Origin: AG41 sp036522815 | Lineage (GTDB): Bacteria > Gemmatimonadota > Gemmatimonadetes > Gemmatimonadales > GWC2-71-9 | Direction: 5' to 3' | NCBI GenBank assembly: GCA_036522815.1 | Contig: DATDFC010000119.1 | Span: forward strand, 3,189 to 67,188 | Length of the DNA: 64,000 bases | Shown: positions 17,982 to 27,021 of the stretch, one piece after another | Layout of the letters: every line of letters begins with the position of its first letter | Position numbering within the stretch: position 1 is the stretch's first letter | Made by a program: the position numbers and the translations under genes | Notes under the pieces: generated by a model | What the model was told of the DNA's origin: nothing | Seen by the model: the letters and a program-made list of their open reading frames with translations, nothing else | Database searches by the model: none

Positions 17982-19433
17982 ATGCGTCGCAACAAGACTG
18001 TCGCGCTCGTGTCACTGGGCCTGCTCCTCGGGACGGCGGGCTGTGACGCGTTCCTCACCGGCAACAAGCTGTCCGAGAACCCCAATCAGCCGACGGCGGC
18101 AGCGATCCAGCCGCTGTTCGTGGGCGTCCAGGCGGGCCAGTTCACGCTCCAGGAAGCCACGGCGGCGATGATGACGTGCATGTGGGTGCAGGCCTGCGGC
18201 GCGACCAACGGCCGCTTCGTGGAGCAGGCGGGACACTACGTGTTCGGCGAGACCTCCAACACCGCCGCCAACTTCGGAGACTGGCTCCAGACCTACGGCG
18301 GGGGCGGGCTGGTCGACATCCGCCGCGTCAAGGCCCTGGCCCGCGCCGCCGGCGACTCGACCTGGGTGGGCATCGCGAAAGTGTGGGAGGCCCTGACGAT
18401 CGGGACGGCCTCCGACCTGTGGGGGGATATTCCCTATTCCGGCGTCGACACCAGCACGACGAACCCCCCGCTCGACAGTCGCTTCGCCATCCTGGCGGCG
18501 CTCCAGACCCTGCTGGATGAGGCGATCGCGGAGCTGCAGACCGGTGTCGGTCCCGGGCCGGCGATCCGGGACCTGATCTACGACCCGCTCGGCGATCAGA
18601 CCGCCGCCGGCCAGCGGGCGCTGTGGCTCCGGGCGGCGTGGACGCTCAAGGCCCGCTATTACATGCACACCGCCGAGTCGCTGGGGGTACCGGCGTATAC
18701 CGCCGCCATCGGCGCCGCGCTGCAAGGCATCAACGACCCCTCAGGCGCCGGCGATTTCAAGTCGTTCCACACCAAGGTCACGGCGGAGCGCAACATGTGG
18801 AACCAGTTCCAGACCACGTCCGGGTTCGGTGGTGACCTCGAAGCCGGCAAGGCGCTGGTGGACTATATGAACGCCCGCAACGATCCGCGGCGCGCCGCCT
18901 ATTTCTGTCAGAACGCGCTGGGTGGGTACGGCGGCGATGATTTCAACGTCGTGGTCAACGCGGATTCGGTCTCCAACTTCGCGTGCCTCCCGCCGCGCTT
19001 CGCCCCGGATGCGCGCATCCCCTATGTCAGCTACGCCGAGAACGAGCTGATCCTGGCCGAGGCGTATGCCGCCACCGGCGACACCGCGAGCGCCCGCGTG
19101 CATCTCAACAACCAGCTCGCCACGGTGCCGCTGCCCGCGGTGGCGAGCGGGCTGAGCGCGGCCGCGCTGCGCGATACCGTCATGATGGAGAAGTACGTCG
19201 CGCTGTTCCAGAATATCGAGACGATCAACGACTACCGCCGCACCTGCATTCCGGCGATCACGCCGGCGACCAACGGCCAGGGATTCACCCATGTCCCGGG
19301 GCGGCTCTACTACCCGCAGGCGGAGCGCAACACGAACACCAACATCCCCGATCCGAGCGCTCAGCTGGCGACGCACGGCTTCCGCAACAAGGGGGACGTG
19401 CACGCGTGCCAGGGCAGCGACGCGCTTCCATGA
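17982..19433 (+). CDS. SusD/RagB-like substrate-binding outer-membrane lipoprotein
   Basis: 483 residues with lipobox GTAGC (Cys21) followed by the typical SusD opening with NKLSENPNQP. The body is helical, with tetratricopeptide-like repeats, including ENELILAEAYAATGD near the C-terminus, and a W/D-rich SDLWGDIPYS segment. It sits 18 bases behind the susC-like gene and overlaps the next lipoprotein gene by 4 bases (ATGA), so the three form an operon. The role is surface capture of the ligand for the SusC channel. Confidence 0.88.
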   Translation: MRRNKTVALVSLGLLLGTAGCDAFLTGNKLSENPNQPTAAAIQPLFVGVQAGQFTLQEATAAMMTCMWVQACGATNGRFVEQAGHYVFGETSNTAANFGDWLQTYGGGGLVDIRRVKALARAAGDSTWVGIAKVWEALTIGTASDLWGDIPYSGVDTSTTNPPLDSRFAILAALQTLLDEAIAELQTGVGPGPAIRDLIYDPLGDQTAAGQRALWLRAAWTLKARYYMHTAESLGVPAYTAAIGAALQGINDPSGAGDFKSFHTKVTAERNMWNQFQTTSGFGGDLEAGKALVDYMNARNDPRRAAYFCQNALGGYGGDDFNVVVNADSVSNFACLPPRFAPDARIPYVSYAENELILAEAYAATGDTASARVHLNNQLATVPLPAVASGLSAAALRDTVMMEKYVALFQNIETINDYRRTCIPAITPATNGQGFTHVPGRLYYPQAERNTNTNIPDPSAQLATHGFRNKGDVHACQGSDALP

Positions 19434-19876
19434 GCCGATGGTCGATCGTGGTCGTGGTGCTCGGCGCGGGGACGGGGTGCTACGACTACCACCCGCTCAC
19501 GACGCCGAGCCCCGACCCGGGCAGCTACGTGGCGGCCACGCTCACGGAGGCAGGCTCGGCCGATCTGGCGCGTTACGTGGGGCCGGAGGTGTTCGTGGTG
19601 CGGGGGCGCTATCTCGGCATGGGCGACGCCGGGCTCCTCGTGTCCGTGTCGTCAGTGGAGCTCAAGCGCGGCACCGAGGTGTCGTGGGCGGGTGAGACGA
19701 TCGTGCTGCCACGCGCTGCGGTCGCAGCGGTCGATGTGAGGCGCTTGGCGAAGGGCCGCACGGTCCTGCTCGCGGGTGCGGGCGCAGGCGGCCTGGTGTT
19801 CACGACGCTGGCATTCTCGCTAGTCGGGAGCAGCTACGCCGTCGTGGCGGGAGGCGGCCACTCAGGCAAGCATTAG
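19430..19876 (+). CDS. Small hypothetical lipoprotein in the susCD operon
   Basis: 148 residues with lipobox GTGC (Cys17). A strand-rich middle (about 40-110) is followed by a C-terminal hydrophobic segment (VLLAGAGAGGLVFTTLAF), so it may be anchored at both ends. The ATG overlaps the SusD-like stop. The 3' end overlaps the end of the convergent carrier-protein gene by 15 bases. Function is not recognised. Confidence 0.65.
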   Translation: MSRWSIVVVVLGAGTGCYDYHPLTTPSPDPGSYVAATLTEAGSADLARYVGPEVFVVRGRYLGMGDAGLLVSVSSVELKRGTEVSWAGETIVLPRAAVAAVDVRRLAKGRTVLLAGAGAGGLVFTTLAFSLVGSSYAVVAGGGHSGKH

Positions 19877-20116
19877 GCGCTTCGCGGCCACGAACTGGGC
19901 GATGCGACGCACGGTGCGAAAGTCGTCGATCTCGAGCTCGTCGAACGCGAGGCGGAAGCCGAACTGCTCTTCCAGGATCGCGAGCAGCTTGACGAACAGC
20001 AGCGAGTCGACCACGCCGGCTTGAAACAGGTCCAAGTCCGGCGATGGCACCTCGACCTCGAGCCGCTCCGCGAACAGCCGCGTGATGCTGGTTTCGAGCT
20101 CTTGCGCCTCAGTCAT
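19862..20116 (-). CDS. Acyl/peptidyl carrier protein (second copy)
   Basis: 84 residues, four-helix carrier protein. The phosphopantetheine serine lies in GVVDSLLFVK (Ser about 38). It is a close paralogue of the carrier protein at 20795-21055: both share a VEVPSPD segment before the DSL/DSV motif and an acidic helix after it. The start at 20116 lies within the acetyltransferase's last codons (8-base overlap), so it is the last gene of the cluster. The two copies may carry different intermediates or serve different partner enzymes. Confidence 0.85.
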   Translation of the reverse strand: MTEAQELETSITRLFAERLEVEVPSPDLDLFQAGVVDSLLFVKLLAILEEQFGFRLAFDELEIDDFRTVRRIAQFVAAKRLMLA

Positions 20117-20618
20117 CGGGTACGTGCTCCGTCGCCAGCAGGTCGTACAGCAGTCGGTCGTACGGCTTGCCGTCGATCCAATGGCAGCGCCGCTGGCGTC
20201 CAATGAAGCGGAAGTGCAGGTGCTCGAGCGCGCGCCGCGACGGCACGTTGATCTCCACGGTCCATGCGCCGACCGCTTCGAGCCCCAGCTCCTGGAAACC
20301 ATACGTCAGGATGCGGGACGCGGCGCGCCGCGCGAAGCCGCCATGGCGCTTGCGTCCCAGCACGGCCCACAGCGATCCGGCCGTTTTGAAACGGCGATCC
20401 ACGTTCGACAGGCCCACCACGCCGATCGGCAGGTCGCTGTCGTCCGGCGTGAACACGCGCAGCACATGCAGATCCCGCTGCGTCATGACCTTGAGCGACA
20501 CCGCCGTGGGAGCGAGGATGCCGTTCCCGAAGTCCAACCACTTGGAATTCTCCTCCCGCCCGAGCCAGCTCGCGACGAGCTCGATCAACTCGGGATTGTC
20601 GAGCGGCAACAGCTTCAT
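20109..20618 (-). CDS. GNAT-family N-acetyltransferase
   Basis: 169 residues of the RimJ/RimL-like GNAT fold: IGVVGLSNVD (strand beta4), LGRKRHGGFARRAASRILTYGF (acetyl-CoA-binding loop and helix) and NVPSRRALEHLHFRFIGRQRR. The start at 20618 has a GAGG site 11 bases upstream. It lies between two carrier-protein genes in a biosynthetic cluster, so it may acylate a carrier-bound or released intermediate (inference). A gap of 176 bases separates it from the upstream carrier gene. Confidence 0.8.
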   Translation of the reverse strand: MKLLPLDNPELIELVASWLGREENSKWLDFGNGILAPTAVSLKVMTQRDLHVLRVFTPDDSDLPIGVVGLSNVDRRFKTAGSLWAVLGRKRHGGFARRAASRILTYGFQELGLEAVGAWTVEINVPSRRALEHLHFRFIGRQRRCHWIDGKPYDRLLYDLLATEHVPDD

Positions 20619-20794
20619 ATCGGGCGTAACCTCGCAGGGTTCGGGCCATGCTGGCCGTTTGCCCGACGCGTCGTAAGTGCGCCACGCGCTTGCGCAACGC
20701 GGCGATTGTGGCGGAGCGGCAACAGGCGGGACGCACCAACCTGGGTCGGTGCGTTGAACCACTATGCAGCGAGGCGGGGCAGAAACGGGCCGGC

Positions 20795-21055
20795 TCAGCT
20801 CTGCGCGGCGGCCCGTCGTTCGGCGATGTAGGCGGCGATGGCGGCGAGCGAACGGAAGTGCTCGACTTCCACGTCGTCCAGCTCGACGCGGAGCCCGAAG
20901 CGCTTCTCGAGCTGTACCAGCAGCTCCACGAACCCCACCGAGTCGAGCCGTCCGGTCGCCAGCAGGTCGGTGTCCGGCGACGGGACTTCGACACCGAGCC
21001 GCTTGGTGAACAGCGTCGTCAGCTCGGCCTGCAGGGAATCGGTCACCAGCGTCAT
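20795..21055 (-). CDS. Acyl/peptidyl carrier protein (first copy)
   Basis: 86 residues. The phosphopantetheine attachment serine is in GRLDSVGFVELL (Ser about 39). The ATG at 21055 overlaps the adenylation enzyme's stop by 4 bases, so it is co-translated with that enzyme and is its most likely substrate partner. It is homologous to the carrier at 19862-20116, which suggests a tandem duplication with the acetyltransferase gene lying between the copies. Confidence 0.88.
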   Translation of the reverse strand: MTLVTDSLQAELTTLFTKRLGVEVPSPDTDLLATGRLDSVGFVELLVQLEKRFGLRVELDDVEVEHFRSLAAIAAYIAERRAAAQS

Positions 21056-22662
21056 GGCGTGCTCACCGCCTCCGGGGCGAACAGCTCCTTGAGCCGACGA
21101 CGATCGATCTTGCCGTTGCTGGTCTTGGGCAGCTCTTCGAACGCGAGCCAGCGGGACGGCAGCATGTACGACGGCAGCGCCTGCGCCACAGCTTCGCGCA
21201 GCGAGGCCGGCGTGACCGCCGTGCCCTTCTCAACGGCCGGCACGTACGCGCAGCAGATGGCGACACCATCGAAGTCCTGAGTAGCGACGCCCACGACAGC
21301 GCATTCGCGCAGCGTTCCGAGCGCGTGCAGGGCCGTCTCGATCTCTCCCAGCTCCACCCGGTAGCCACGCGTCTTGATCTGCGAATCGGCCCGCCCGAGG
21401 AAGCGCACCAGGCCATCCGCCCCGACGCTCGCGAGGTCGCCGGTGCGGTAGACGCGGTCGCCCGGCATCGCGCTTCCCGGGTAGGGCAAGAACGCCGCGC
21501 GCGTCTTCTCGGGGTCGCGCCAGTACCCGGGAGAAAGTCCCGCGCCCCGGATGTAGAGGTCTCCCACCTCGCCCGCGGGCACCGGCCGGAGTGCTTCGTC
21601 CAGCACCAGCAGCTCCTCGCCGCCGCACGCGCGCCCGATGGGGATCGTCTCGTCCTCGCTCGCGGGGCAGGCTGGTAGCGTGTAATAGCTGCTGGCGATC
21701 GTGGCTTCGGTGGGGCCGTACAGGTTGGTGAACGTGGCGTGCGGCACGCGCTGCATCCAGTAGATCAGCGCCGGGGTGGGGAACACCTCGCCGCACCACA
21801 GCACGCGCTTGAGCGACGGGAAGTCGCCCTGTTTCACCACGGCGAACTTCGCCATGTAGTTCAACGCCGAGGGGACCGAGAACCACTGCGTCAGCTGCGC
21901 CCGGCGAATCAGCTCCGCGAGCTTGTGGGGCAGCAGGTTCAGCTCCGGCGGCACGAGGTGGAGCTCGGCGCCGGCCGCGAACGTCCCGAACATGTCGAAT
22001 GTTGACAGGTCGAAATGGAGCGGCGGATGCGCCGAGATGCGGTCGCTGGCCGTCGTGCCGAAGTAGGGCACCGCCCACTCGATGAAGCAGCGCACGTTGG
22101 CGTGCGTGATCATCACGCCCTTGGGCGTCCCGGTCGATCCCGACGTAAAGAGGATGTGCGCGCCGTCACTCGCGCTGTTCTGGTAGGCCAGGGGCTCGGC
22201 CGAGTAGCCCGCCAGGTCGGCCGCGGCAAACTGCGGCTCCACGCCGCGCGGCGGCGGCGTGGCGTCGAGCCACCCGACCGCGTGGGTCCGCGCGAACTCG
22301 GGGGAGGCGAACAGCCGCTCGAGCGTGGGGCCGACGGCGCCACCCGCCAGGATCCAGCGATTGTCGCACGCGGCGATCATCTTCTCGGCGCGCGCGACGG
22401 GACTGCCGGGGTCGAGGGGCACGTACATCGCGTCGGCCTTGAGCGCCGCGAGGATGGCGACGATCGTCTCCGGCGACTTGGGGCTCAGCAGGCATACCCG
22501 GTCGCCGCGCGCACAGCCGGCGTCCTTGAGGAGGCGCGCCAGCCGGTTGCTTTGGGCCTCGAGCTCGCCGTACGTGACGCGCCGCTCCTGAAACACGAGC
22601 GCCCCGGCGTCGGGGCGCCGGCTCGCCTGCTCGGTCACCCACTCCTGCAGCAGGCCACTCAC
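21052..22662 (-). CDS. Stand-alone amino-acid adenylation enzyme (NRPS-type A domain)
   Basis: 536 residues of the ANL superfamily. Core motifs in order: ILFTSGSTGTPKGV (A3), HFDLSTFDMFG (A4, retaining the Asp that contacts an amino group), NLYGPTEATIA (A5), GDLYIRGAGLSPGYW (A6), YRTGDLA (A7), LGRADSQIKTRGYRVELGEIE (A8) and LPKTSNGKIDRRRL (A10 with catalytic Lys). The GTG at 22662 is chosen because it overlaps the monooxygenase stop by 4 bases. It should activate a free amino acid and load the carrier protein encoded next. The specificity was not deduced. Confidence 0.9.
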   Translation of the reverse strand: MSGLLQEWVTEQASRRPDAGALVFQERRVTYGELEAQSNRLARLLKDAGCARGDRVCLLSPKSPETIVAILAALKADAMYVPLDPGSPVARAEKMIAACDNRWILAGGAVGPTLERLFASPEFARTHAVGWLDATPPPRGVEPQFAAADLAGYSAEPLAYQNSASDGAHILFTSGSTGTPKGVMITHANVRCFIEWAVPYFGTTASDRISAHPPLHFDLSTFDMFGTFAAGAELHLVPPELNLLPHKLAELIRRAQLTQWFSVPSALNYMAKFAVVKQGDFPSLKRVLWCGEVFPTPALIYWMQRVPHATFTNLYGPTEATIASSYYTLPACPASEDETIPIGRACGGEELLVLDEALRPVPAGEVGDLYIRGAGLSPGYWRDPEKTRAAFLPYPGSAMPGDRVYRTGDLASVGADGLVRFLGRADSQIKTRGYRVELGEIETALHALGTLRECAVVGVATQDFDGVAICCAYVPAVEKGTAVTPASLREAVAQALPSYMLPSRWLAFEELPKTSNGKIDRRRLKELFAPEAVSTP

Positions 22663-23690
22663 GGCGTCACGCGAGCCGCGGCACGCTCGCATACCACGCC
22701 GATGTGCTCCAACTCCTCCGGGCTGGCCGGCACGTCGAGGATGATCGTGCGGTAGCCCACACCGACATAGCGTGCCACCTCGTCGGCCACCCGCTCATAG
22801 CTCCCGACCAGGTACGGGCAGAACGTCTTGTAGTTTTCGAACGGCAGCATCCAGTAGGGTTGCTCGGCGTCCCCACCTGTCGTGGTCTCGCCGATCTTCG
22901 ACAGCTGCTTGTGCCATTCCGAATCGGACACCTTCATCGCCAGCTGGTGAGTGAGCTGGCCCTTGCGGTCCTCCGGGAAGCGGGCGCGCGCTACCGCCCA
23001 CGCCTCGGCCGCGTCCTCGCGCGCGATGATCCCGATGCGGATACCGAGGGCGGCGGCGTCGATCTGGGGCCCCGCCTCGTACTCCGAGACCGGCTTGGGG
23101 TAGCGCACCGCGAGGGCGCCGAGCTGCCGGGCCGCTGCCAACCCCGCCTCAGACGATCCCGAGACGAACACCCCCGGCTTGAGGGCGGGATCGAGCGGCG
23201 GTGTCATCTTCACGTTGGTGACACGGTAATAGCGCCCGTCCAGCGTCACCGGCTTCGGGCTGCCGAGCAGCTGCATGATGAGCCCGGTGTACTCAACCAG
23301 CCGGGTGTAGCGCTCGTCGTGCGGCGTGCGATCGTCCAGCGCTTCGAGATCGTTCTTGAAGCCGCCCGCCACCATGTTGAGATAGATGCGGCGCCCGTGC
23401 AGGAACGCGAGGGTGGCGACCATCTTGGCCACGCTATAGGGATGCATGTACACCGGCTGGACCGCCACCAGCGGGCAGAGCCGGTGCGTGTGGGTGATGA
23501 CGTCCTGCGCGATGAGCCACGGGTCGACCAGCCCGTTGTCCGTGTACACGAGGATCCCCTCGCACCCGGCGGCGTCGCTCCAGCGGGCGATGTCCAGCAC
23601 CTCCCGCCGGTAGACCAGGGGGGAGGCCGTGTATGACGGCGGGCAGGTCGCGAATACCTTCAATCCGGACTCGATGAGTCGAGTGGTCAT
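22659..23690 (-). CDS. Luciferase-like (LLM class) flavin-dependent monooxygenase
   Basis: 343 residues, the alkanesulfonate-monooxygenase/bacterial-luciferase TIM-barrel fold. Typical segments are GCEGILVYTDNGLVDPW, PLVAVQPVYMHPYSVAKMVATLAFLHGRRIYLNMVAGG and GVFVSGSSEAGLAAARQLGA. It uses FMNH2 and oxygen. It is the first gene of the five-gene minus-strand cluster and overlaps the adenylation gene by 4 bases, so it probably oxidises the carrier-bound or released substrate. A GAGG ribosome site precedes the ATG at 23690. A 209-base gap with divergent promoters separates it from the carbamoyltransferase gene. Confidence 0.87.
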   Translation of the reverse strand: MTTRLIESGLKVFATCPPSYTASPLVYRREVLDIARWSDAAGCEGILVYTDNGLVDPWLIAQDVITHTHRLCPLVAVQPVYMHPYSVAKMVATLAFLHGRRIYLNMVAGGFKNDLEALDDRTPHDERYTRLVEYTGLIMQLLGSPKPVTLDGRYYRVTNVKMTPPLDPALKPGVFVSGSSEAGLAAARQLGALAVRYPKPVSEYEAGPQIDAAALGIRIGIIAREDAAEAWAVARARFPEDRKGQLTHQLAMKVSDSEWHKQLSKIGETTTGGDAEQPYWMLPFENYKTFCPYLVGSYERVADEVARYVGVGYRTIILDVPASPEELEHIGVVCERAAARVTP

Positions 23691-23899
23691 GCTACCTCAT
23701 CAGCCTGACGTGGGAAGCGTGCGACGGTCGCCCGCACCCTGTGCAAGAAGCGGGCTGTTTTCCGCCCCGGCGGTCCGTCGGCGACGTGTGGCGTGCGCGC
23801 AACGTCATGCTGCGACAGAACCCTACCGTGGCATCGCGTACGGTTTTTGCGGCTCCCCCGCCCGTCTCCTGACTCGAACGCTCACCGAAGGACCCTCGG

Positions 23900-25684
23900 T
23901 TGAATATCCTCGGCATCAGCGGGTTCGAAGGCTCCATCCCTTTCAAGCGGGCGCGCTGGCCCAACTTGGACGAGCGTGAGTACCGCATCTCCCAGGGGCA
24001 CGACTCGGCGGCGGCGCTGGTGGTGGACGGGACCGTGGTCGCGGCCGTGGCCGAAGAGCGGATCAGTCGCCGCAAGCACACGGGGGACTTTCCCAAGGGC
24101 GCGATCGCCTACTGCCTCGAGGAGGCCGGTCTTGCCATCGAGGACGTCCACGAGCTGGTGCACGGCTTCGACTATGCCCCGTACCGCGGTGTGTATGCGC
24201 TGGACCCGGTATCGCACGATCTGTATCGCGATGTGTACTCGCACGAGGCCTTACTGGCGCTCGTGGCGCGTGATTGTCCGGGCTTCCCCGCGGAGCGGGT
24301 GCGTCATGTCGCGCACCACGCGGCGCACGCGGCCAGCGCGTACTACACGTCGGGATGGGACGAGTGTCTCGTCATCGTGATCGACGGCATGGGCGAGGCC
24401 CAGAGCGCGAGCGTGTATCACGCGCGCGACGGCAACCTCGACCGCATCTTTCAGATCGGCGCGCCCGACTCGATCGGCATCCTGTACTCCGTCGTGACGC
24501 TGCACCTGGGATTCGACTTCAACGCCGACGAGTACAAGATCATGGGGCTCGCGCCCTACGGGGACCCGGAGCGGTTCTGCCGGTTCTTCGAAGAGGCGGT
24601 GGAGCTCGAGCCCGACGGGGGGATCCGGATCCCGCTGCTCCGGGTCAACCGGACGCGGGAGGAGCGCGAGCACTATCTCGCGACGCGCGCCCGTCTCACC
24701 GAGGGTCTGGTGCCGCCGCGCCATCCCGACGCCGAGATCGGCGACGTGCACCGGGACGTGGCCGCCGGGCTGCAGGCGTGTCTGGACCGGGCCATGCTGC
24801 ACCTGTGCGGGCGGTTCGCGGAGACGACGGGGCTGCGCCGGCTCGCGCTGGCTGGCGGCGTGGCGCTCAATTGCACCGCCAACGGCAAGCTGCTCTGCTC
24901 GGGGACGTTCGACGACATCTACGTGCAGCCCGCGGCGGGTGACGACGGCACCGCGCTGGGCGCCGCGCTGTGGCGGGCCGCCGAGCTGGGCGATGCCAAG
25001 AACGAGCGCTTCCCGGTACCGTTCCTGGGGCCGGGCTACGGCGGACCGGCGATCGACGCCGCGGTCGCCGCGTACCGCGATCGCCTCGAGGTGACGCGTT
25101 TCACGACCCTAGGCGAGGCGTGTGCGGAGGCGGCGCGTCTCATTGCGGCGGGCCGGGTCGTCGCGTGGTACCGGGGCCGCATGGAGTTCGGGCCGCGCGC
25201 CCTCGGGCACCGCAGCATCCTCGCCGATCCGGGCCACCCCGGGATGCGAGATCGCATCAACGCCATGGTGAAGATGCGAGAGGCGTTCCGGCCGTTCGCC
25301 CCCGCCGTCTCGATCGAGGAAGTGGATCGCTGGTTCGAGGTGGCGCCCGGGACCGAGCTGCCGTTCATGATCATGACCGTGGACGTACGCCCGGAGCATC
25401 GCGCCGCCCTGCCGGCCATCACGCACGTGAACGGCTCCGCTCGCGTACAAACGGTGGCGGCGCGCGACAACCCGGAGTTTCACGAGCTGCTGCGGGCCGT
25501 CGGAAAGACCACCGGTCGGGAGATGGTCCTGAACACGAGCTTCAACGTCAAAGGACAGCCGATCGTCAACACGCCCCGCGAGGCGCTCGACACGTTTCTC
25601 GGGACGGGTATCGAGTTCCTGTTCCTCGAGAATACGCTCGTGCGCCGGAACCCCGGGCTTGCGCCCGGGGTCAGTCGGGGCTAG
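23900..25684 (+). CDS. O-carbamoyltransferase (NodU/CmcH/TobZ family)
   Basis: 594 residues. The N-terminal Kae1-like domain shows GHDSAAALVVDG, AVAEERISRRKH, the metal-binding HHAAHAA (about 138-144) and VIDGMGE; the C-terminal YrdC-like domain shows YRGRMEFGPRALGHRSILADP and VLNTSFNVKGQPIVNTP. The family uses carbamoyl phosphate and ATP to carbamoylate a hydroxyl on natural products. The start is TTG at 23900. It is divergent from the adenylation/LLM cluster and likely finishes that product. The last residues (PGLAPGVSRG) come from a palindromic repeat also found at 60859. The stop shares the four bases CTAG with the convergent amt stop. Confidence 0.9.
   Translation: MNILGISGFEGSIPFKRARWPNLDEREYRISQGHDSAAALVVDGTVVAAVAEERISRRKHTGDFPKGAIAYCLEEAGLAIEDVHELVHGFDYAPYRGVYALDPVSHDLYRDVYSHEALLALVARDCPGFPAERVRHVAHHAAHAASAYYTSGWDECLVIVIDGMGEAQSASVYHARDGNLDRIFQIGAPDSIGILYSVVTLHLGFDFNADEYKIMGLAPYGDPERFCRFFEEAVELEPDGGIRIPLLRVNRTREEREHYLATRARLTEGLVPPRHPDAEIGDVHRDVAAGLQACLDRAMLHLCGRFAETTGLRRLALAGGVALNCTANGKLLCSGTFDDIYVQPAAGDDGTALGAALWRAAELGDAKNERFPVPFLGPGYGGPAIDAAVAAYRDRLEVTRFTTLGEACAEAARLIAAGRVVAWYRGRMEFGPRALGHRSILADPGHPGMRDRINAMVKMREAFRPFAPAVSIEEVDRWFEVAPGTELPFMIMTVDVRPEHRAALPAITHVNGSARVQTVAARDNPEFHELLRAVGKTTGREMVLNTSFNVKGQPIVNTPREALDTFLGTGIEFLFLENTLVRRNPGLAPGVSRG
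25650..25676. repeat. Palindromic repeat, copy 1 (in-frame in carbamoyltransferase C-terminus)
   Basis: A 27-base sequence identical to 60859-60885. Its core, ccccgggcttgcgcccgggg (25651-25670), folds into a perfect 8-base-pair stem with a TTGC loop. Here it encodes PGLAPGVS in the C-terminal tail of the carbamoyltransferase. Two identical copies 35 kb apart in unrelated genes point to a REP-like mobile or dispersed element. Confidence 0.75.
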
Positions 25685-27021
25685 GCGGCTTCGACTTTCG
25701 CCGGTATGGCCGACGACACGATCACGCCGGCGCCGAGCGACAGGCCCGGCGCGGTGATCGCGCCCTGCTCGCCGAAGTACGCTTCTTCGCCGTGCTCGCT
25801 CAAATCGAGCCCGCTGAGCTGCTCCTTCACGCCCGCCTTGGCCCCTAACGTGACGTTCACGAGCGTCATGATCAGCGCCGTGCCCAGCGCGGCGATCGCC
25901 ACGGCCGCGAGCACCGCCACGAGCTGCACGCCCATCTGGGCGAAGTTTCCGGCGAGCCAGCCGTCGCCGCCTGCGGGATTCGCCACTTTCGTGGCGAACA
26001 CGCCCGTCAGGAGCGCCCCGGCCATGCCTGCCAGGCCGTGGCAGGAGAATACGTCCAGGGAATCGTCGAGCCCGGTGGTGGCGCGGATCTGGATCGCGGT
26101 GTAGCTGACGATCACCGCCAGTACGCCCACCGCGATGGACGCCGGCACCGTGATGTAGCCTGCGGCGGGCGTGATCCCGACGAGGCCCACCACCAGTCCC
26201 GTCGCCGCGCCGACGGCCGTGGCCTTGCCGGTGCGCGCCAGGTCGAGACAGACCCAGGTGACGAGCGCCGCGGCGGCGGCCGTGTTGGTGTTCGTGAACG
26301 CCAGCGCCGCCAACCCGTTGGCCGCGAGCGCCGAGCCGGCGTTGAACCCGAACCAGCCGAACCACAGGAGGCCCGCGCCCAGGAGCACCAGCGGCACGTT
26401 GTGCGGCACGATCGGGGTGCGCTTGAAGTCTTTGCGCGGCCCGAGCATGCGCGCCGCCACCAGGGCAGAGACGCCGGCACTGATGTGCACCACCGTGCCG
26501 CCGGCGAAGTCGAGCGCACCGAGCTTCTGCAGCCATCCGCCCGCCCCCCACACCCAATGCGCCAGCGGGTCATAGACGAAGGTGGCCCAGAGCAAAATGA
26601 ACACGACATAGGCTCGGAAATGCATGCGCTCCACGATCGCGCCCGAGATGAGGGCGGGCGTGATGATTGCGAACATCGCCTGGAACATGGCGTGCGCCTG
26701 CAGCGGGATCGTGGCCGCGTAGGCCGGATCCGGGTCGAGTCCCACGCCCTTGAATCCCGCCCACGCGAGGCCGCCCCACCACGGCGTCCCGTGCCCGAAG
26801 CCGATCGAGTAGCCCACCAGCACCCATTGCACGCTGATCAATCCCAGCGCGACCATACTCATCATCATGGTGTTGAGCGCGTTCTTGGGCCGCACCAGGC
26901 CGCCGTAGAAGAACGCGAGCCCGACGGTCATCACCATCACCAACGCGGTGGAGGTGAGCACCCAAGCGGTGTCACCCGCCGAGACGGCGGCGGCGTCGGC
27001 CAGCAGGGGGGCGGTGATCAT
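25681..27021 (-). CDS. amt: Ammonium transporter Amt
   Basis: 446 residues, 11-12 membrane helices. Typical Amt segments are TAWVLTSTALVMVMTVGLAFFYGGLVRPKN, GGTVVHISAGVSALVAA (first conserved pore His), LLWFGWFGFNAGSA and VFSCHGLAGMAGALLTG (second pore His). The ATG at 27021 overlaps the glnB-like stop by 4 bases, so regulator and channel are translated together, the standard nitrogen-control pair. The upstream in-frame extension to 27225 lies wholly inside glnB and is rejected. The protein imports ammonium across the inner membrane. Confidence 0.95.
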   Translation of the reverse strand: MITAPLLADAAAVSAGDTAWVLTSTALVMVMTVGLAFFYGGLVRPKNALNTMMMSMVALGLISVQWVLVGYSIGFGHGTPWWGGLAWAGFKGVGLDPDPAYAATIPLQAHAMFQAMFAIITPALISGAIVERMHFRAYVVFILLWATFVYDPLAHWVWGAGGWLQKLGALDFAGGTVVHISAGVSALVAARMLGPRKDFKRTPIVPHNVPLVLLGAGLLWFGWFGFNAGSALAANGLAALAFTNTNTAAAAALVTWVCLDLARTGKATAVGAATGLVVGLVGITPAAGYITVPASIAVGVLAVIVSYTAIQIRATTGLDDSLDVFSCHGLAGMAGALLTGVFATKVANPAGGDGWLAGNFAQMGVQLVAVLAAVAIAALGTALIMTLVNVTLGAKAGVKEQLSGLDLSEHGEEAYFGEQGAITAPGLSLGAGVIVSSAIPAKVEAA

